Below are positions 53,470-62,442 of a stretch of 64,000 bases of DNA, piece after piece. Both the position numbers and the translations under genes were made by a program. Every line of letters begins with the position of its first letter. Within the stretch, counting starts at the first letter, position 1. The notes below the pieces were generated by a model. That model had not been told where the DNA came from and did no database searches. It worked only from the letters and a program-made list of their open reading frames with translations. Source of the stretch: GCA-020343675 sp964462945 (GTDB lineage Bacteria; Planctomycetota; Phycisphaerae; Sedimentisphaerales; Anaerobacaceae); NCBI GenBank assembly GCA_964462945.1, contig CAYWZW010000014.1:1-64000 (forward strand), in the 5' to 3' direction.

Positions 53470-53865
53470 GTGAAGCCTGAAACGCAAATAAACATTGGTA
53501 GAAAGACCGCAATTGTTTTGCTTTTTCTTCTTCTGGCTACTCCGCCTTTATTTATATGCCAGAAAATAAATGTAGAAGAGGAGCAGGTGAGCCTCAAACA
53601 AGCTTTAATCTTCTCAACGTTTATGTACATATTACTTTTGCCGTTGGTCTCGATTTTGGGTGGCTTTGCTTGGGCCCTAAGACGTAATAAACAAAAAGTA
53701 GCTATTGTCCTTTTTGTAATATATGTAATCTGGGGCGTACTTTCGGCTATTGTTAGTGGGATAGGGTTATTGTTAGTTGAATTTGTTACGGTTCTTTTGC
53801 TTTTACAAGGTGTATTGGGTATTAGGAAATCGCAAGTATCCCAAACTGCGTACAACGACGAATAA
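53470..53865 (+). CDS. Small polytopic membrane protein, unknown
   Basis: The 131-residue protein begins with GTG and has three hydrophobic segments (about residues 12-30, 44-63 and 75-120, the last long enough for two). No family was recognised and no strong ribosome-binding site is seen. It is AT-rich and bracketed by inverted CACAGAG repeats. It shows no similarity to the small ORF at 52698, although both occupy the equivalent place between kdsB-like and pyrG-like sequence. Confidence 0.5.
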   Translation: MKPETQINIGRKTAIVLLFLLLATPPLFICQKINVEEEQVSLKQALIFSTFMYILLLPLVSILGGFAWALRRNKQKVAIVLFVIYVIWGVLSAIVSGIGLLLVEFVTVLLLLQGVLGIRKSQVSQTAYNDE

Positions 53866-53868
53866 ATT

Positions 53869-53897
53869 TTCTCTGTGTCCGCTGTGTCCTCTGTGGC
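53869..53897. repeat. Inverted CACAGAG repeat upstream of pyrG
   Basis: TTCTCTGTGTCCGCTGTGTC then CTCTGTGGC is the inverse of the repeats at 52659 and 53411. The equivalent copy upstream of the chimera is at 53146-53160. It ends 16 bases before the pyrG ATG. Confidence 0.65.
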
Positions 53898-53913
53898 AAA
53901 AAAAGGAATATTT

Positions 53914-55689
53914 ATGGCAAAAGATAACGAGTTATTGGCTTCAGTCAGTGACATATCAACCGAGAGCGAGTTTTTCTCGCCGGTGCCGAAGGGCTATAGA
54001 AAGGGTAAGACGCGCTACGTGTTTGTGATGGGCACGGTGATGAGCGGGCTGGGCAAGGGGATATTCTCGTCCTGTCTGGCCAAGCTGATGCAGGATAAGG
54101 GCCTCAAGGTCGCACCCATCAAGCTCGAAGGCTATTTGAATATCGACTCCGGCACGCTGAATCCGTTCCGGCACGGCGAAGTCTTTGTGCTCGACGACGG
54201 CATGGAAACGGACATGGACCTGGGCACATACGAGCGGATGCTCGATCAGGATTTGAGTAAGGCGAATTTCGCCACGAGCGGCCAAATCTTCAACTCCGTT
54301 CTCAATAAGGAGCGCCACGGCGATTATCTCGGCAGAGACGTTCAGATGATTCCCCACGTTACCGGCGAGGTCAAGCTCAAGCTGCGTCAATTAGCCATGG
54401 AATCCGACGCCGATGTCATTTTCGTCGAAATCGGCGGCACCGTCGGCGATTTGGAAAACGCCTACTACATCGAGGCGATGCGCGAGCTGGCCTACGAAGA
54501 AGGGCCGCACAGTAGCTGCTTTGTGGCCCTGACCTATATCTTAGAGCCGAAGACGCTCGGCGAACAGAAATCAAAGGCGGCCCAGTTGGGTATTAAGCAG
54601 CTTATGCAGTGCGGCATTCAGCCGGACATCATCGCCTGCCGGGCGGCCAGTCCCGCGACGGAAAAAATCCGGCAAAAAATCAGCATCTATAGCAATGTGC
54701 CTTTTGAAAGGGTCATTAGCCTGCCGGACTCGGCAAGTATCTACATGATCCCGGCGATGCTCCGGGAGGTCGGCCTGGATTTTGAAGTTGCCCGGCTGCT
54801 GAAAATTGAGGACAGGATCGATCTGCGGCACGAACGCAAGGCCTGGGCCCAGTGGTGCGACTTCACCGACAAGATCGGTTCGGCCGGCCATGAAATCACC
54901 ATCGGTGTTACGGGTAAATACACGTCTGTCCGCGACAGCTATGCCTCGATCATCAACGCCCTCGAGCACGCCGGCATTGCTTTAGCCTGTGACGTGAAGA
55001 TTAAATGGATCGAAACAACCAGCCTGGCCGACAGAAACGTGGCTGAGAATCTCGATGACGTTGACGGCATTATTGTGCCGGGCGGCTTCGGCACCCGCGG
55101 CGCGGAGGGAAAAATTACCTGCATCAAGTATGCAAGGGAGAATAATCTGCCTTATCTGGGACTCTGCTTTGGCTTTCAGATGGCGGTCATAGAATTTGCC
55201 CGCAACGTCTGCGGCCTGAAACGAGCCAACAGCACCGAGATCGAGCCGGACTGCCCCGAGCCGGTGATCGATGTGCTGCCGGAGCAGAAAAAAATTGAGG
55301 GCCTCGGCGGAAATATGCGTTTAGGCGGGAGGGGCGTCGAACTGAAGACCGGCACGATGGCGTGGGAGCTTTTTGGCAGGGCGGATTCGGTCAGGATGCG
55401 ATTCAGGCATCGGTACGAGGTTGATCCTCGTTACATCGAGCAGCTTGAAAAGGCCGGCCTGGTGTTCTCCGGCAAGGCCCCCAATCAGCCGATCATGCAG
55501 ATATTCGAGTTGCCCTCTCATCCGTACTTTCTCGGCACTCAGGCCCATCCCTGCCTGACCTCCCGGCCCCTGCGGCCGCAGCCGATGTTCGTCGGACTCG
55601 TCGCCGCCGCAATGCAGAAGCGTTACCCCCAGGAAAAATCGCCTGATTGCATGAAAACCGTTCAGAAGCTTTGCAGCCGCGCCGATTAG
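53914..55689 (+). CDS. pyrG: Divergent CTP synthase
   Basis: CTP synthase aminates UTP with glutamine and ATP. The 591-residue protein has an extra N-terminal segment of about 30 residues, then the synthase domain (YVFVMGTVMSGLGKGIFSS, HGEVFVLDDGMETDMDLGTY, VEIGGTVGDLENAYY) and a glutaminase domain with Cys in LGLCFGFQMAV and His in GTQAHPC. Canonical enzymes have QFHPE, so the triad glutamate is replaced by Cys; P-loop-adjacent KLDPYLNVDPGT is also changed to KLEGYLNIDSGT. It may use ammonia or a modified mechanism (inference). The start at 53914 has an AAGGA box. Confidence 0.92.
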   Translation: MAKDNELLASVSDISTESEFFSPVPKGYRKGKTRYVFVMGTVMSGLGKGIFSSCLAKLMQDKGLKVAPIKLEGYLNIDSGTLNPFRHGEVFVLDDGMETDMDLGTYERMLDQDLSKANFATSGQIFNSVLNKERHGDYLGRDVQMIPHVTGEVKLKLRQLAMESDADVIFVEIGGTVGDLENAYYIEAMRELAYEEGPHSSCFVALTYILEPKTLGEQKSKAAQLGIKQLMQCGIQPDIIACRAASPATEKIRQKISIYSNVPFERVISLPDSASIYMIPAMLREVGLDFEVARLLKIEDRIDLRHERKAWAQWCDFTDKIGSAGHEITIGVTGKYTSVRDSYASIINALEHAGIALACDVKIKWIETTSLADRNVAENLDDVDGIIVPGGFGTRGAEGKITCIKYARENNLPYLGLCFGFQMAVIEFARNVCGLKRANSTEIEPDCPEPVIDVLPEQKKIEGLGGNMRLGGRGVELKTGTMAWELFGRADSVRMRFRHRYEVDPRYIEQLEKAGLVFSGKAPNQPIMQIFELPSHPYFLGTQAHPCLTSRPLRPQPMFVGLVAAAMQKRYPQEKSPDCMKTVQKLCSRAD

Positions 55690-55715
55690 CGGCTCGATTG
55701 TCAATTGAAGATTGG

Positions 55716-56126
55716 CTACTTTTCCGTGCTGTTGCCCGGTGCGGTTTGTTTTTGAAGTTCCTCGATTTGGGCTTGGAGCCGCTTGTTTTCCTCACGTAGT
55801 TTTGAAATCTCTTCCATAACAGGGTCGAGGACACCTTTCACCTGGTCTCTAATGTTCTGCTGCGCCTTCTTTTTCCAGGTCTCTTTTTCCTGCTGGCACG
55901 CTGCGAGCAGCTCTTCCTGTTTTTTGATTTCCTCGCTGTTCCGCTCTTTGAGCGTTTCGATTTCTTTGCTGCGCTGCTCCAACTGTTTTCTTAGCTCCAT
56001 GTTCTCTGCGGCGATAACTCTGCTCTTTTTTACGTTAGGCGGCTCCTGTTGCCCGCCGCAGCCTCCTATCAGCATCACAGTAGCACCGATGACTAAGACG
56101 AACGCCTTTCGGGCCGGCCCTTTCAT
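55716..56126 (-). CDS. Coiled-coil lipoprotein
   Basis: The 136-residue protein has a lipoprotein signal (VLVIGATVMLIGGC) followed by an almost continuous coiled coil (about residues 38-125, heptads such as ENMELRKQLEQRSKEIETLK) and a short polar tail. It is probably anchored in the periplasm as a spacer or scaffold; no enzyme motif is present. The start has an AAAGGA box. It lies 25 bases downstream of the phosphorylase gene on the same strand and is convergent with pyrG. Confidence 0.8.
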   Translation of the reverse strand: MKGPARKAFVLVIGATVMLIGGCGGQQEPPNVKKSRVIAAENMELRKQLEQRSKEIETLKERNSEEIKKQEELLAACQQEKETWKKKAQQNIRDQVKGVLDPVMEEISKLREENKRLQAQIEELQKQTAPGNSTEK

Positions 56127-56151
56127 TGTATGATCCTTTCAAATGCTGAGA

Positions 56152-57027
56152 CTATTCGAAAAGCACTTTTAGCTCTTTTCTATCAACTTGTGCGATCTGG
56201 TTGCGGTCGGTCCAGACAGCCAGGTCGAGGCTTCTGCGACAGGGACAATGCTCGCTGACAAATTCATGCTCACTTGTTAAAACGGCCTCCAGAAGCTCCA
56301 GGCAGTTATTCGTTGCTCGCGTCAGATTTCCGCGTATCTCTTGAAGGAGAGTCTGTTTATCTTTTTCGCCCTTGTGGGGCCTCCAGCAGTCGTAGTCGCT
56401 GGCCAGGGCGATCATCGCGTAACAGATCTGTGCTTCCCTGGCTAATTTGGCTTCCGGCATAGCGGTCATGCCGATCAAATCGCCGCCCCAGGCGCGGTGC
56501 ATGAGCGATTCGGCCCGCGTGGAAAACTGGGGCCCTTCCATACATACGTACGTGCCCTTCGGATGCGTCTCTATATCTGTGCCTTTTGCCGTGTCGATGA
56601 GCATCTTTCGAATCCGCCCGCACGTCGGCTCAGCCATCTCGCAGTGCACCGCCCCAAAGCCGCCGAAGAAGCTGCCGGCCCGCTTGAACGTCTTGTCAAT
56701 GAACTGATCAACGATGACCAAGTGTCCCGGGGCAATCTCGTCTCGAAGTGAGCCCACCGCGCCGCTGCTTAGCACTGTGTGGACGCCGAGTTTTTTCAGA
56801 GCAAAGATATTCGCGGCAAACGGCACCTCGCTGGGCGGGAGTTTGTGTCCTTTGCCGTGCCGATTCAGAAATGCGATTGTCCTCTTGCCGAATTTTCCGA
56901 CCAGGATTTCCGTGCTGGGCTTGCCAAACGGCGTATCGACATCGTGAAGCTCTGCATCGGCGACATGCTCAGCTAATGCATCACCAAGCCCCGTCCCGCC
57001 TATTATGCCAATTAGCTCTTCTGCCAT
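56152..57027 (-). CDS. mtnP: S-methyl-5'-thioadenosine phosphorylase-type enzyme
   Basis: The 291-residue protein matches the PNP/MTAP family: IGIIGGTGLGDALAEHV, NRHGKGHKLPPSEVPFAANI (core RHGKGH.. PP), SSGAVGSLRDEI, MEGPQFSTRAES (substrate loop), and IGMTAMPEAKLAREA. MTAP cleaves methylthioadenosine with phosphate in methionine salvage. The N-S-xx-P pattern points to MTAP more than purine nucleoside phosphorylase, but close relatives use inosine, so the exact substrate is not certain. A short GAGG box precedes the ATG. Confidence 0.9.
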   Translation of the reverse strand: MAEELIGIIGGTGLGDALAEHVADAELHDVDTPFGKPSTEILVGKFGKRTIAFLNRHGKGHKLPPSEVPFAANIFALKKLGVHTVLSSGAVGSLRDEIAPGHLVIVDQFIDKTFKRAGSFFGGFGAVHCEMAEPTCGRIRKMLIDTAKGTDIETHPKGTYVCMEGPQFSTRAESLMHRAWGGDLIGMTAMPEAKLAREAQICYAMIALASDYDCWRPHKGEKDKQTLLQEIRGNLTRATNNCLELLEAVLTSEHEFVSEHCPCRRSLDLAVWTDRNQIAQVDRKELKVLFE

Positions 57028-57122
57028 AACCTCTGTCTTTCCTGCTCCAATTGGGCATTATGGTAACTCTTTCGCAGTCCATTTACAATCGTTTTGTAAA
57101 ACTGCACAACGGTACGGCCAAT

Positions 57123-59903
57123 CTACCGGATTTGGACTTCCGATCTTCCCTCCAGGGCGATGACCAGGATCCGCTGTTCCGGGCGCAACTGCTTTTCGGC
57201 GGATTTGAAGACAGACGGCAGGTCAGAGTCATTGCCGACTTTTCGTGCGCTGACTTCCGTCGGTTCCTTTTCAATGCCCGAAATCAGAACGTAGTACCGC
57301 TTGCCGCCCCAGCCATCCACCGTGAATGTGACGCGATTTGGGCCATCGTGGATATTGCTTATCGTGCAGGGCGCGTGGATGAACCAGCCGCGATTAGGCA
57401 ATTTCTTTACGTCATATACTTTGCCTTTGCCGTAGAGTTCCGTTAGATGGGCCTGCACCGTCCCGGGGTTTATGGCGGGGCCGGCAGCTATTTGTGCTCT
57501 CAGGTCGAAGAAATCGGGCAGCAATCCCTGGCGCTGCTGGTCGCTTAGAGGCCAGGACATTTGCAGGCCGGCAGCCGTGATCCCTTTGGCGATCTTAGCC
57601 CAGAGGCCCTCCGGATCGTATTCGCTCAGAAGGTGCAGGGCCGAGCCATACACGAGCCCGCACCACTGGACGGGCCGGCCAAGCCACAGCGGCGCCTTCC
57701 AGTTTGTTGCGCCTAAGACGGCGATTGTCGCGTACGACCCCACCCGGCCGGCGGTCGGCGGGTAGAGATAAACAAACGGAACTCCAGTCCAGGCCCAGTA
57801 TCTGGCTTGCTCAAGATATTTCTCCTCTCCTGAAACGATATAGCCGAGCGTATAGGCCTTGACCATGTGGGCCGAGGCCAGGATGTCCGGCGTGTGCAGC
57901 GGCACTTCCCAGGTTTGTGCTCCACGCGGCACCGTGTCGGCATAAAGGGCGGTCTGTTTGTCGAGCAGCTCAAGGGCCTTGGTTATGAGTTCTCTATCTC
58001 CGGACAGAGCAGCACCTTCGAGAATCCCGGCCATGTCCCCGCCGGCTAGGCCGTTTGCATGTTTTGCGAAATGGGTCCTCGAATAATCCGTTTTGCCCGG
58101 CCGGTAGAGTTTTACGCCGTCTGCGTCGAAGCCCTCGAGCAGATGCAATACCTCGCTGCGTCTTTGCTGCACGAATTCATACGTGCGCCCGAAAAGAAGA
58201 GGGGCCGTGGGCAGGTGTGCGTGCGAAACGCAGCTTGAGAAAGGCTGCCCCGATGGGATTTTGCCCAGCGCCTGGCTTTTCGCGTCGTTCAGTCTCTCGC
58301 GGAGTATTTCGTTTTTGGTGTTGTTGGCGAGCCAGTCAACGAACATTGCGGCATCCGCCGCCGGACCGGCTGGAAAATTGTCACCCCAAACCGCGTGTCT
58401 GAACAGACCGTTCTCATTTATCTTCGAATCCAGCCAGCCGTGAGCGAGCAGATCGACCGCAGCGTTGAAGCCGCCTTCGAATTCGGGCACGGCAGGCAGT
58501 CCCTTCAAGGCGACGTAGTGCTTGACGGCAGGGACAACGGTCTTTCCTTCGCCGCCGATGATCAGGGCGGATAGTTTCAAGGACTTATTGGCTTGAAGTC
58601 TCAGAGGCGTATGGGCACAAAAATCGTTCTCGAAACGAAGGTCGCCCACGGCCGGTCCCGACAGTGCCATCACGTGAGCGCCGGACTTGTAAATCGTGTC
58701 CGGCGAATCGAACGTGGCCGCAGCCGCTTCGGACGGCTCCCAGATGACGCCGATGTAATTGCCGCCGTGTGCAATCGCCATCAGAGGAAAAGTGATCTTG
58801 ACGGGGTCGGGGACTCGGCGAATATGGTCCGGCGTCGCAATGTCTGCCTCGCTGCTGCTGGGTTCGTCGCAGAGATACTCCACACCTGTGAACAGGCCCT
58901 GGTCTTTCCTTTCGCTGAATGTGCCGAAGCCGGGAAAAATCGTCAGCCACGGTATATACACGACGTCCCTGTCTCTATTTACTCTTAGCTCGGCTTCGAC
59001 CACAAGTGTCCCTTGCTGTTTTGCAGGTCTTACGCTTCTTCGAATCTCCCATTTGCCACCCTGGCTGTCTTCAATAACCGCCTTACTTTCAAACCGATTG
59101 CGATCAGCTGGATTATCAAACGTCACCGCAGCATTTTTGAGATTCAGCCATTCAGGCTGTTCGCCAAATACCAGGCCGATCAGCTCGCTCTGGTATCCTG
59201 CGGCCATTTCCGCGCCGTCCACTTTCAAAGCGAAGTTGCCCCACTTGCCTTCGTAGTGTTCGAATTCCAGGCCCCCAGACTTGACCGAGACCCGGCCTTT
59301 TCCGGCTCTGCCGGGTTCTTCAGGTTTTTCCAACGCGGGGACAATGGTTTCGCCGATCGCTTCGGCGGTGATCGAGGCGACAGTCACTTCACCCTGTTCC
59401 ATGCAAGGATCGAGGCGAAAACGTGTGCCCGGGCCCAATTTGTCCCGGATGACCAGGGTGTAGTCATGCCACTGCCCATCAGCTCGAACGGAGAATTGAA
59501 CGGAATCTCCGGCTTTGAAAATCCTGCCGTAAAACAGCTCCGCACCGGCGTCGGCGCTCGACCTCATACGGATTTTCACCCTGACGCTTTTGTCGCCCGG
59601 CAGATCGACGGCCGGCCCTTCTATCCACGGGTCTTCGCCGGTGGATTTCACGACCAATCCTTCCGGCGAGGAGGAAAGATTCTCCACGCGATTATTTCCC
59701 ATCCAGCCTTGCAGCCCTCTGCTGAAGTCCCATTGGGCCACGATTTCCCCGAACGCAGGCGCCGCGAAAATCGCCATAACAGCAAGCAGGATGGGAAACC
59801 TTCGAACATTCGTTTTGGAGGGGCGGTGTTTTTCCCCTGCATTTCTGGCGTAACTTCCGTCGAGCTTGTGAAAACGCATAGAGACCCCCTTCGGATTCTT
59901 CAT
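57123..59903 (-). CDS. Large secreted protein, probably glycan-active
   Basis: The 926-residue protein has a signal-like segment (about residues 35-52, FPILLAVMAIFAAPAFG), a beta-rich N-terminal domain resembling a carbohydrate-binding or laminin-like fold (VAQWDFSRGLQGWMGNN, WHDYTLVIRDKLGPGTRF), a middle beta-sandwich, and a helical C-terminal half like an alpha/alpha-toroid glycosidase or lyase (GLAGGDMAGILEGAALSG, YLEQARYWAWTGVPFVYLY). No family can be named safely. Its ATG overlaps the symporter stop (ATGA), which ties it to the sugar-acid uptake genes upstream. An ATG at 59879 is an alternative start. Confidence 0.75.
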   Translation of the reverse strand: MKNPKGVSMRFHKLDGSYARNAGEKHRPSKTNVRRFPILLAVMAIFAAPAFGEIVAQWDFSRGLQGWMGNNRVENLSSSPEGLVVKSTGEDPWIEGPAVDLPGDKSVRVKIRMRSSADAGAELFYGRIFKAGDSVQFSVRADGQWHDYTLVIRDKLGPGTRFRLDPCMEQGEVTVASITAEAIGETIVPALEKPEEPGRAGKGRVSVKSGGLEFEHYEGKWGNFALKVDGAEMAAGYQSELIGLVFGEQPEWLNLKNAAVTFDNPADRNRFESKAVIEDSQGGKWEIRRSVRPAKQQGTLVVEAELRVNRDRDVVYIPWLTIFPGFGTFSERKDQGLFTGVEYLCDEPSSSEADIATPDHIRRVPDPVKITFPLMAIAHGGNYIGVIWEPSEAAAATFDSPDTIYKSGAHVMALSGPAVGDLRFENDFCAHTPLRLQANKSLKLSALIIGGEGKTVVPAVKHYVALKGLPAVPEFEGGFNAAVDLLAHGWLDSKINENGLFRHAVWGDNFPAGPAADAAMFVDWLANNTKNEILRERLNDAKSQALGKIPSGQPFSSCVSHAHLPTAPLLFGRTYEFVQQRRSEVLHLLEGFDADGVKLYRPGKTDYSRTHFAKHANGLAGGDMAGILEGAALSGDRELITKALELLDKQTALYADTVPRGAQTWEVPLHTPDILASAHMVKAYTLGYIVSGEEKYLEQARYWAWTGVPFVYLYPPTAGRVGSYATIAVLGATNWKAPLWLGRPVQWCGLVYGSALHLLSEYDPEGLWAKIAKGITAAGLQMSWPLSDQQRQGLLPDFFDLRAQIAAGPAINPGTVQAHLTELYGKGKVYDVKKLPNRGWFIHAPCTISNIHDGPNRVTFTVDGWGGKRYYVLISGIEKEPTEVSARKVGNDSDLPSVFKSAEKQLRPEQRILVIALEGRSEVQIR

Positions 59904-61396
59904 GCTGGGATGGATCGCTTCCGATTCGTCAGGCTCAAGAGAGCGGCGACCGCCATCATCGCGGCTGTTCCCACGGCGCCGACGATGATCCCCTCAAAGT
60001 TACACTGCGCCCACCGCCACGAAGCGGGCAGGTCGCGCGCAAAAGTCCCCCAACTGATTACGGCGATGCTGACGCCGATTGAGACAAGGCCCTGCCACAG
60101 GCGAAGCCGAATCTGCAGGAAGGCCAGGAGAAACAGGCCCAACAGCGCACCACCGAAGATTCCCGAGATCTGCCACCAGACGTCCAGAGCGCTTCTTGCT
60201 CGAATCATCAAGAGGGCGGCCCCGGTCCCGAGCAGGCCCCAGACCGCCGTGGCCAGCCGCAGAAACAGCACGCTGGCCCGCTCGCCGATGTTCGGATTCA
60301 GATATCGCTTGTGGAAGTCCAGCAGCAGGACCGTCGCCGAGGAATTCAGCGCCGAGTCCACGGTGCTCATGGCAGCGGCGATAATCGCGGCGATAATCAG
60401 CCCTTTCAGGCCCGTCGGAACCTCTGTGGCGATGAAGTAAGGGAAGACTTGATCGCCTTTGGTGATGCCCTCTGCGAGCTTTGTTCCACCCGGAGAGTAG
60501 AAGGCGAATAGTGTTGTGCCGATATAAAGAAAAATCGCCGTCAGCGGGATATAGATCAGCATCGCAATCCAGATCGAGCGTTTCGCGTCGCGCTCCGTGG
60601 GTACAGTGCTGTATTTCTGCACGTAGTTCTGGTCCGCCAGAAGGCTTCGCAAATTCTCTGTGATTCCGTAGATAATCATGACCCAGACCGTGCGGGAAGA
60701 CAGGGACAAATCCCAGCTACCCAGGCTGAACTTATTGGCCTCGAGCGCCGAACGTATCAGATAGTTTGGCCCGGAAAAGACGTCTATCGACAAGCTCACG
60801 GCACAGCAGACGATCCCCACGATCATAATGACCGATTGAAGGACGTCGGTCCAAATCACGGCCTCCATCCCGCCGAGCAATGTATAAGCGATCGTAACAA
60901 GGCCGACGACGATAATTACAGTGCCGATACTCCACGGAACCCACGGAACGAATGTGCTGAGCAGCAGGCCGACCAGGTAAAGAATAACCGCAACGCGTCC
61001 GATCATGTACAGCACAAACGCCAGTGCCGCGTACGCACGGCCCCACGCGCCGAGTCTGTCTTCGAGAAATGAGTAAACAGAGATGAGCATGGTCCTGCGA
61101 TAGTACGATACGGCGTACCTGCAGACCAGCCATGCCACCGGGAAGATGCACAGAGAGAAGATCATCGGGTGCCAGTCGGAGTCAAAGGCCTTGCCGGGCG
61201 TGGCAATGTAGGAAATGCTGCTGGTATAAGTGCTCATCACCGCCAGGCCGGCCGCCCACGTGGGAATCGTCCGGCCGGCAACCATAAACTGCTCCGCCGT
61301 GCGGGACTTGCGTTCGAAGTAGATGCCCATCCCAACCACCGCGCAGCAATAAGCAAGCAGAATACCGATGTCGATGGTTCCGAGATTTCCCTGCAT
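59900..61396 (-). CDS. Sodium:solute symporter (SSS family)
   Basis: The 498-residue membrane protein has about thirteen hydrophobic segments with SSS landmarks: GIYFERKSRTAEQFMVAGR, STYTSSISYIATPGKAF, and AIIAAAMSTVDSALNSSATV, the sodium-binding Ser/Thr region. Members import sugars, sialic acids, or other solutes with Na+. It lies between a DapA/NanA-family aldolase gene (27 bases upstream) and the large secreted protein (overlapping). The aldolase neighbour favours a sugar acid or sialic acid-like solute (inference). Confidence 0.93.
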   Translation of the reverse strand: MQGNLGTIDIGILLAYCCAVVGMGIYFERKSRTAEQFMVAGRTIPTWAAGLAVMSTYTSSISYIATPGKAFDSDWHPMIFSLCIFPVAWLVCRYAVSYYRRTMLISVYSFLEDRLGAWGRAYAALAFVLYMIGRVAVILYLVGLLLSTFVPWVPWSIGTVIIVVGLVTIAYTLLGGMEAVIWTDVLQSVIMIVGIVCCAVSLSIDVFSGPNYLIRSALEANKFSLGSWDLSLSSRTVWVMIIYGITENLRSLLADQNYVQKYSTVPTERDAKRSIWIAMLIYIPLTAIFLYIGTTLFAFYSPGGTKLAEGITKGDQVFPYFIATEVPTGLKGLIIAAIIAAAMSTVDSALNSSATVLLLDFHKRYLNPNIGERASVLFLRLATAVWGLLGTGAALLMIRARSALDVWWQISGIFGGALLGLFLLAFLQIRLRLWQGLVSIGVSIAVISWGTFARDLPASWRWAQCNFEGIIVGAVGTAAMMAVAALLSLTNRKRSIPA

Positions 61397-61423
61397 TAGC
61401 TTTGACTCCTATTGAAACTCGCC

Positions 61424-62359
61424 TCAGTCTTTCTGCACGATTCCAAGCTCTTCCAGTCGTCGGCGAATCACGTCACGCTCTGCGCCGCGAAACCGGTGGA
61501 ACGGCTCAGCCAAAAAGTCATTGCAGATGCCCATACACGAAAGGGCGCACTTGACACCCTTGAGGAAGCTCGACTCGTAGCGCCCGACGTTGTAGATGGT
61601 TGCGCTGATTTGCATGACCTTGTTGTGCAGGGCTTCCGTCGTCTGCACGTCCCTTGAGCTGGCGGCGTTGTAAAGATCCACGTAAAGCCTTGGAATGAGG
61701 TTGGCGCCGCCGCAGACGCCGCCGTGCGCGCCTAACAGAACGGCCTCGGCCAGCAGCTCCTCGGGGCCCATCAGAAGCGAGAAGTCCGGGTGGTCTCTCA
61801 ACTGGGACTGGAGCTGGTGAAAATAGGACATGTTGCCGGAACTGTCCTTCAGGCCCACGACGCCGCTGATATCCGCTGCCGCTCGCACGGTCTGGGGCTC
61901 GAAGACGGCCTTGGTGTAGCGCGGCATGTTGTACAGGAATAAGGGCAGCGGCAGCTCAGGCGTCAGATGCTGGAGGTACTCCAACAGCTCCGGCTGGCCC
62001 GCCGGGAAGTAATAGGGCGGCGCCAGCACGACGGCATCAGCCCCGGCATCCTTCGCTTTGCCGGCTGTGTTTACCGACTCGGTGAAGGAAGTATCGGTGA
62101 TCCCAACCAGGACCGGCACGCGCCCATTGACCTGGTCGCACACACGTTCAATAAGCTCGTATCGCAGCCGGTGGCTGAGACTCGGCGCCTCGCCCGTTGT
62201 CCCCAAGATGAATAAGCCGTGAATGCCGCCGCCAAGAACGTGCTCGATCAGCCGCTCCAGGCCGGCGACGTCGAGCGTGTCCCGATCCAAAAGCGGCGTG
62301 ACCAGGGGTGGAATGATGCCGCGGAGCGGCCTCGGCAGGATGTTCGAGCTGGATTCCAT
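61424..62359 (-). CDS. DapA/NanA-family aldolase
   Basis: The 311-residue barrel has the family motifs LGTTGEAPSLSHR, YNMPRYTKAVF (catalytic Tyr) and GVVGLKDSSGNMSYF (Schiff-base Lys). The family includes dihydrodipicolinate synthase, N-acetylneuraminate lyase and 2-keto-3-deoxy-sugar-acid aldolases. Co-occurrence with an SSS symporter and a secreted glycan-type protein favours a catabolic sugar-acid aldolase over lysine synthesis. The start has a GGAGA box 10 bases upstream. It is the first gene of this minus-strand operon. Confidence 0.9.
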   Translation of the reverse strand: MESSSNILPRPLRGIIPPLVTPLLDRDTLDVAGLERLIEHVLGGGIHGLFILGTTGEAPSLSHRLRYELIERVCDQVNGRVPVLVGITDTSFTESVNTAGKAKDAGADAVVLAPPYYFPAGQPELLEYLQHLTPELPLPLFLYNMPRYTKAVFEPQTVRAAADISGVVGLKDSSGNMSYFHQLQSQLRDHPDFSLLMGPEELLAEAVLLGAHGGVCGGANLIPRLYVDLYNAASSRDVQTTEALHNKVMQISATIYNVGRYESSFLKGVKCALSCMGICNDFLAEPFHRFRGAERDVIRRRLEELGIVQKD

Positions 62360-62442
62360 GTTTATTGGTTCTCCATTCTATTTGCACAGCATGGCCAGCC
62401 AGGAGCTTAAAACTCATGGCGGCCTGTAGTATAATCGCTCTT

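Noticed and set aside
61424..62359. Calling the aldolase dapA
   Set aside because: The family motifs do not separate dihydrodipicolinate synthase from sugar-acid aldolases, and the neighbours favour catabolism.
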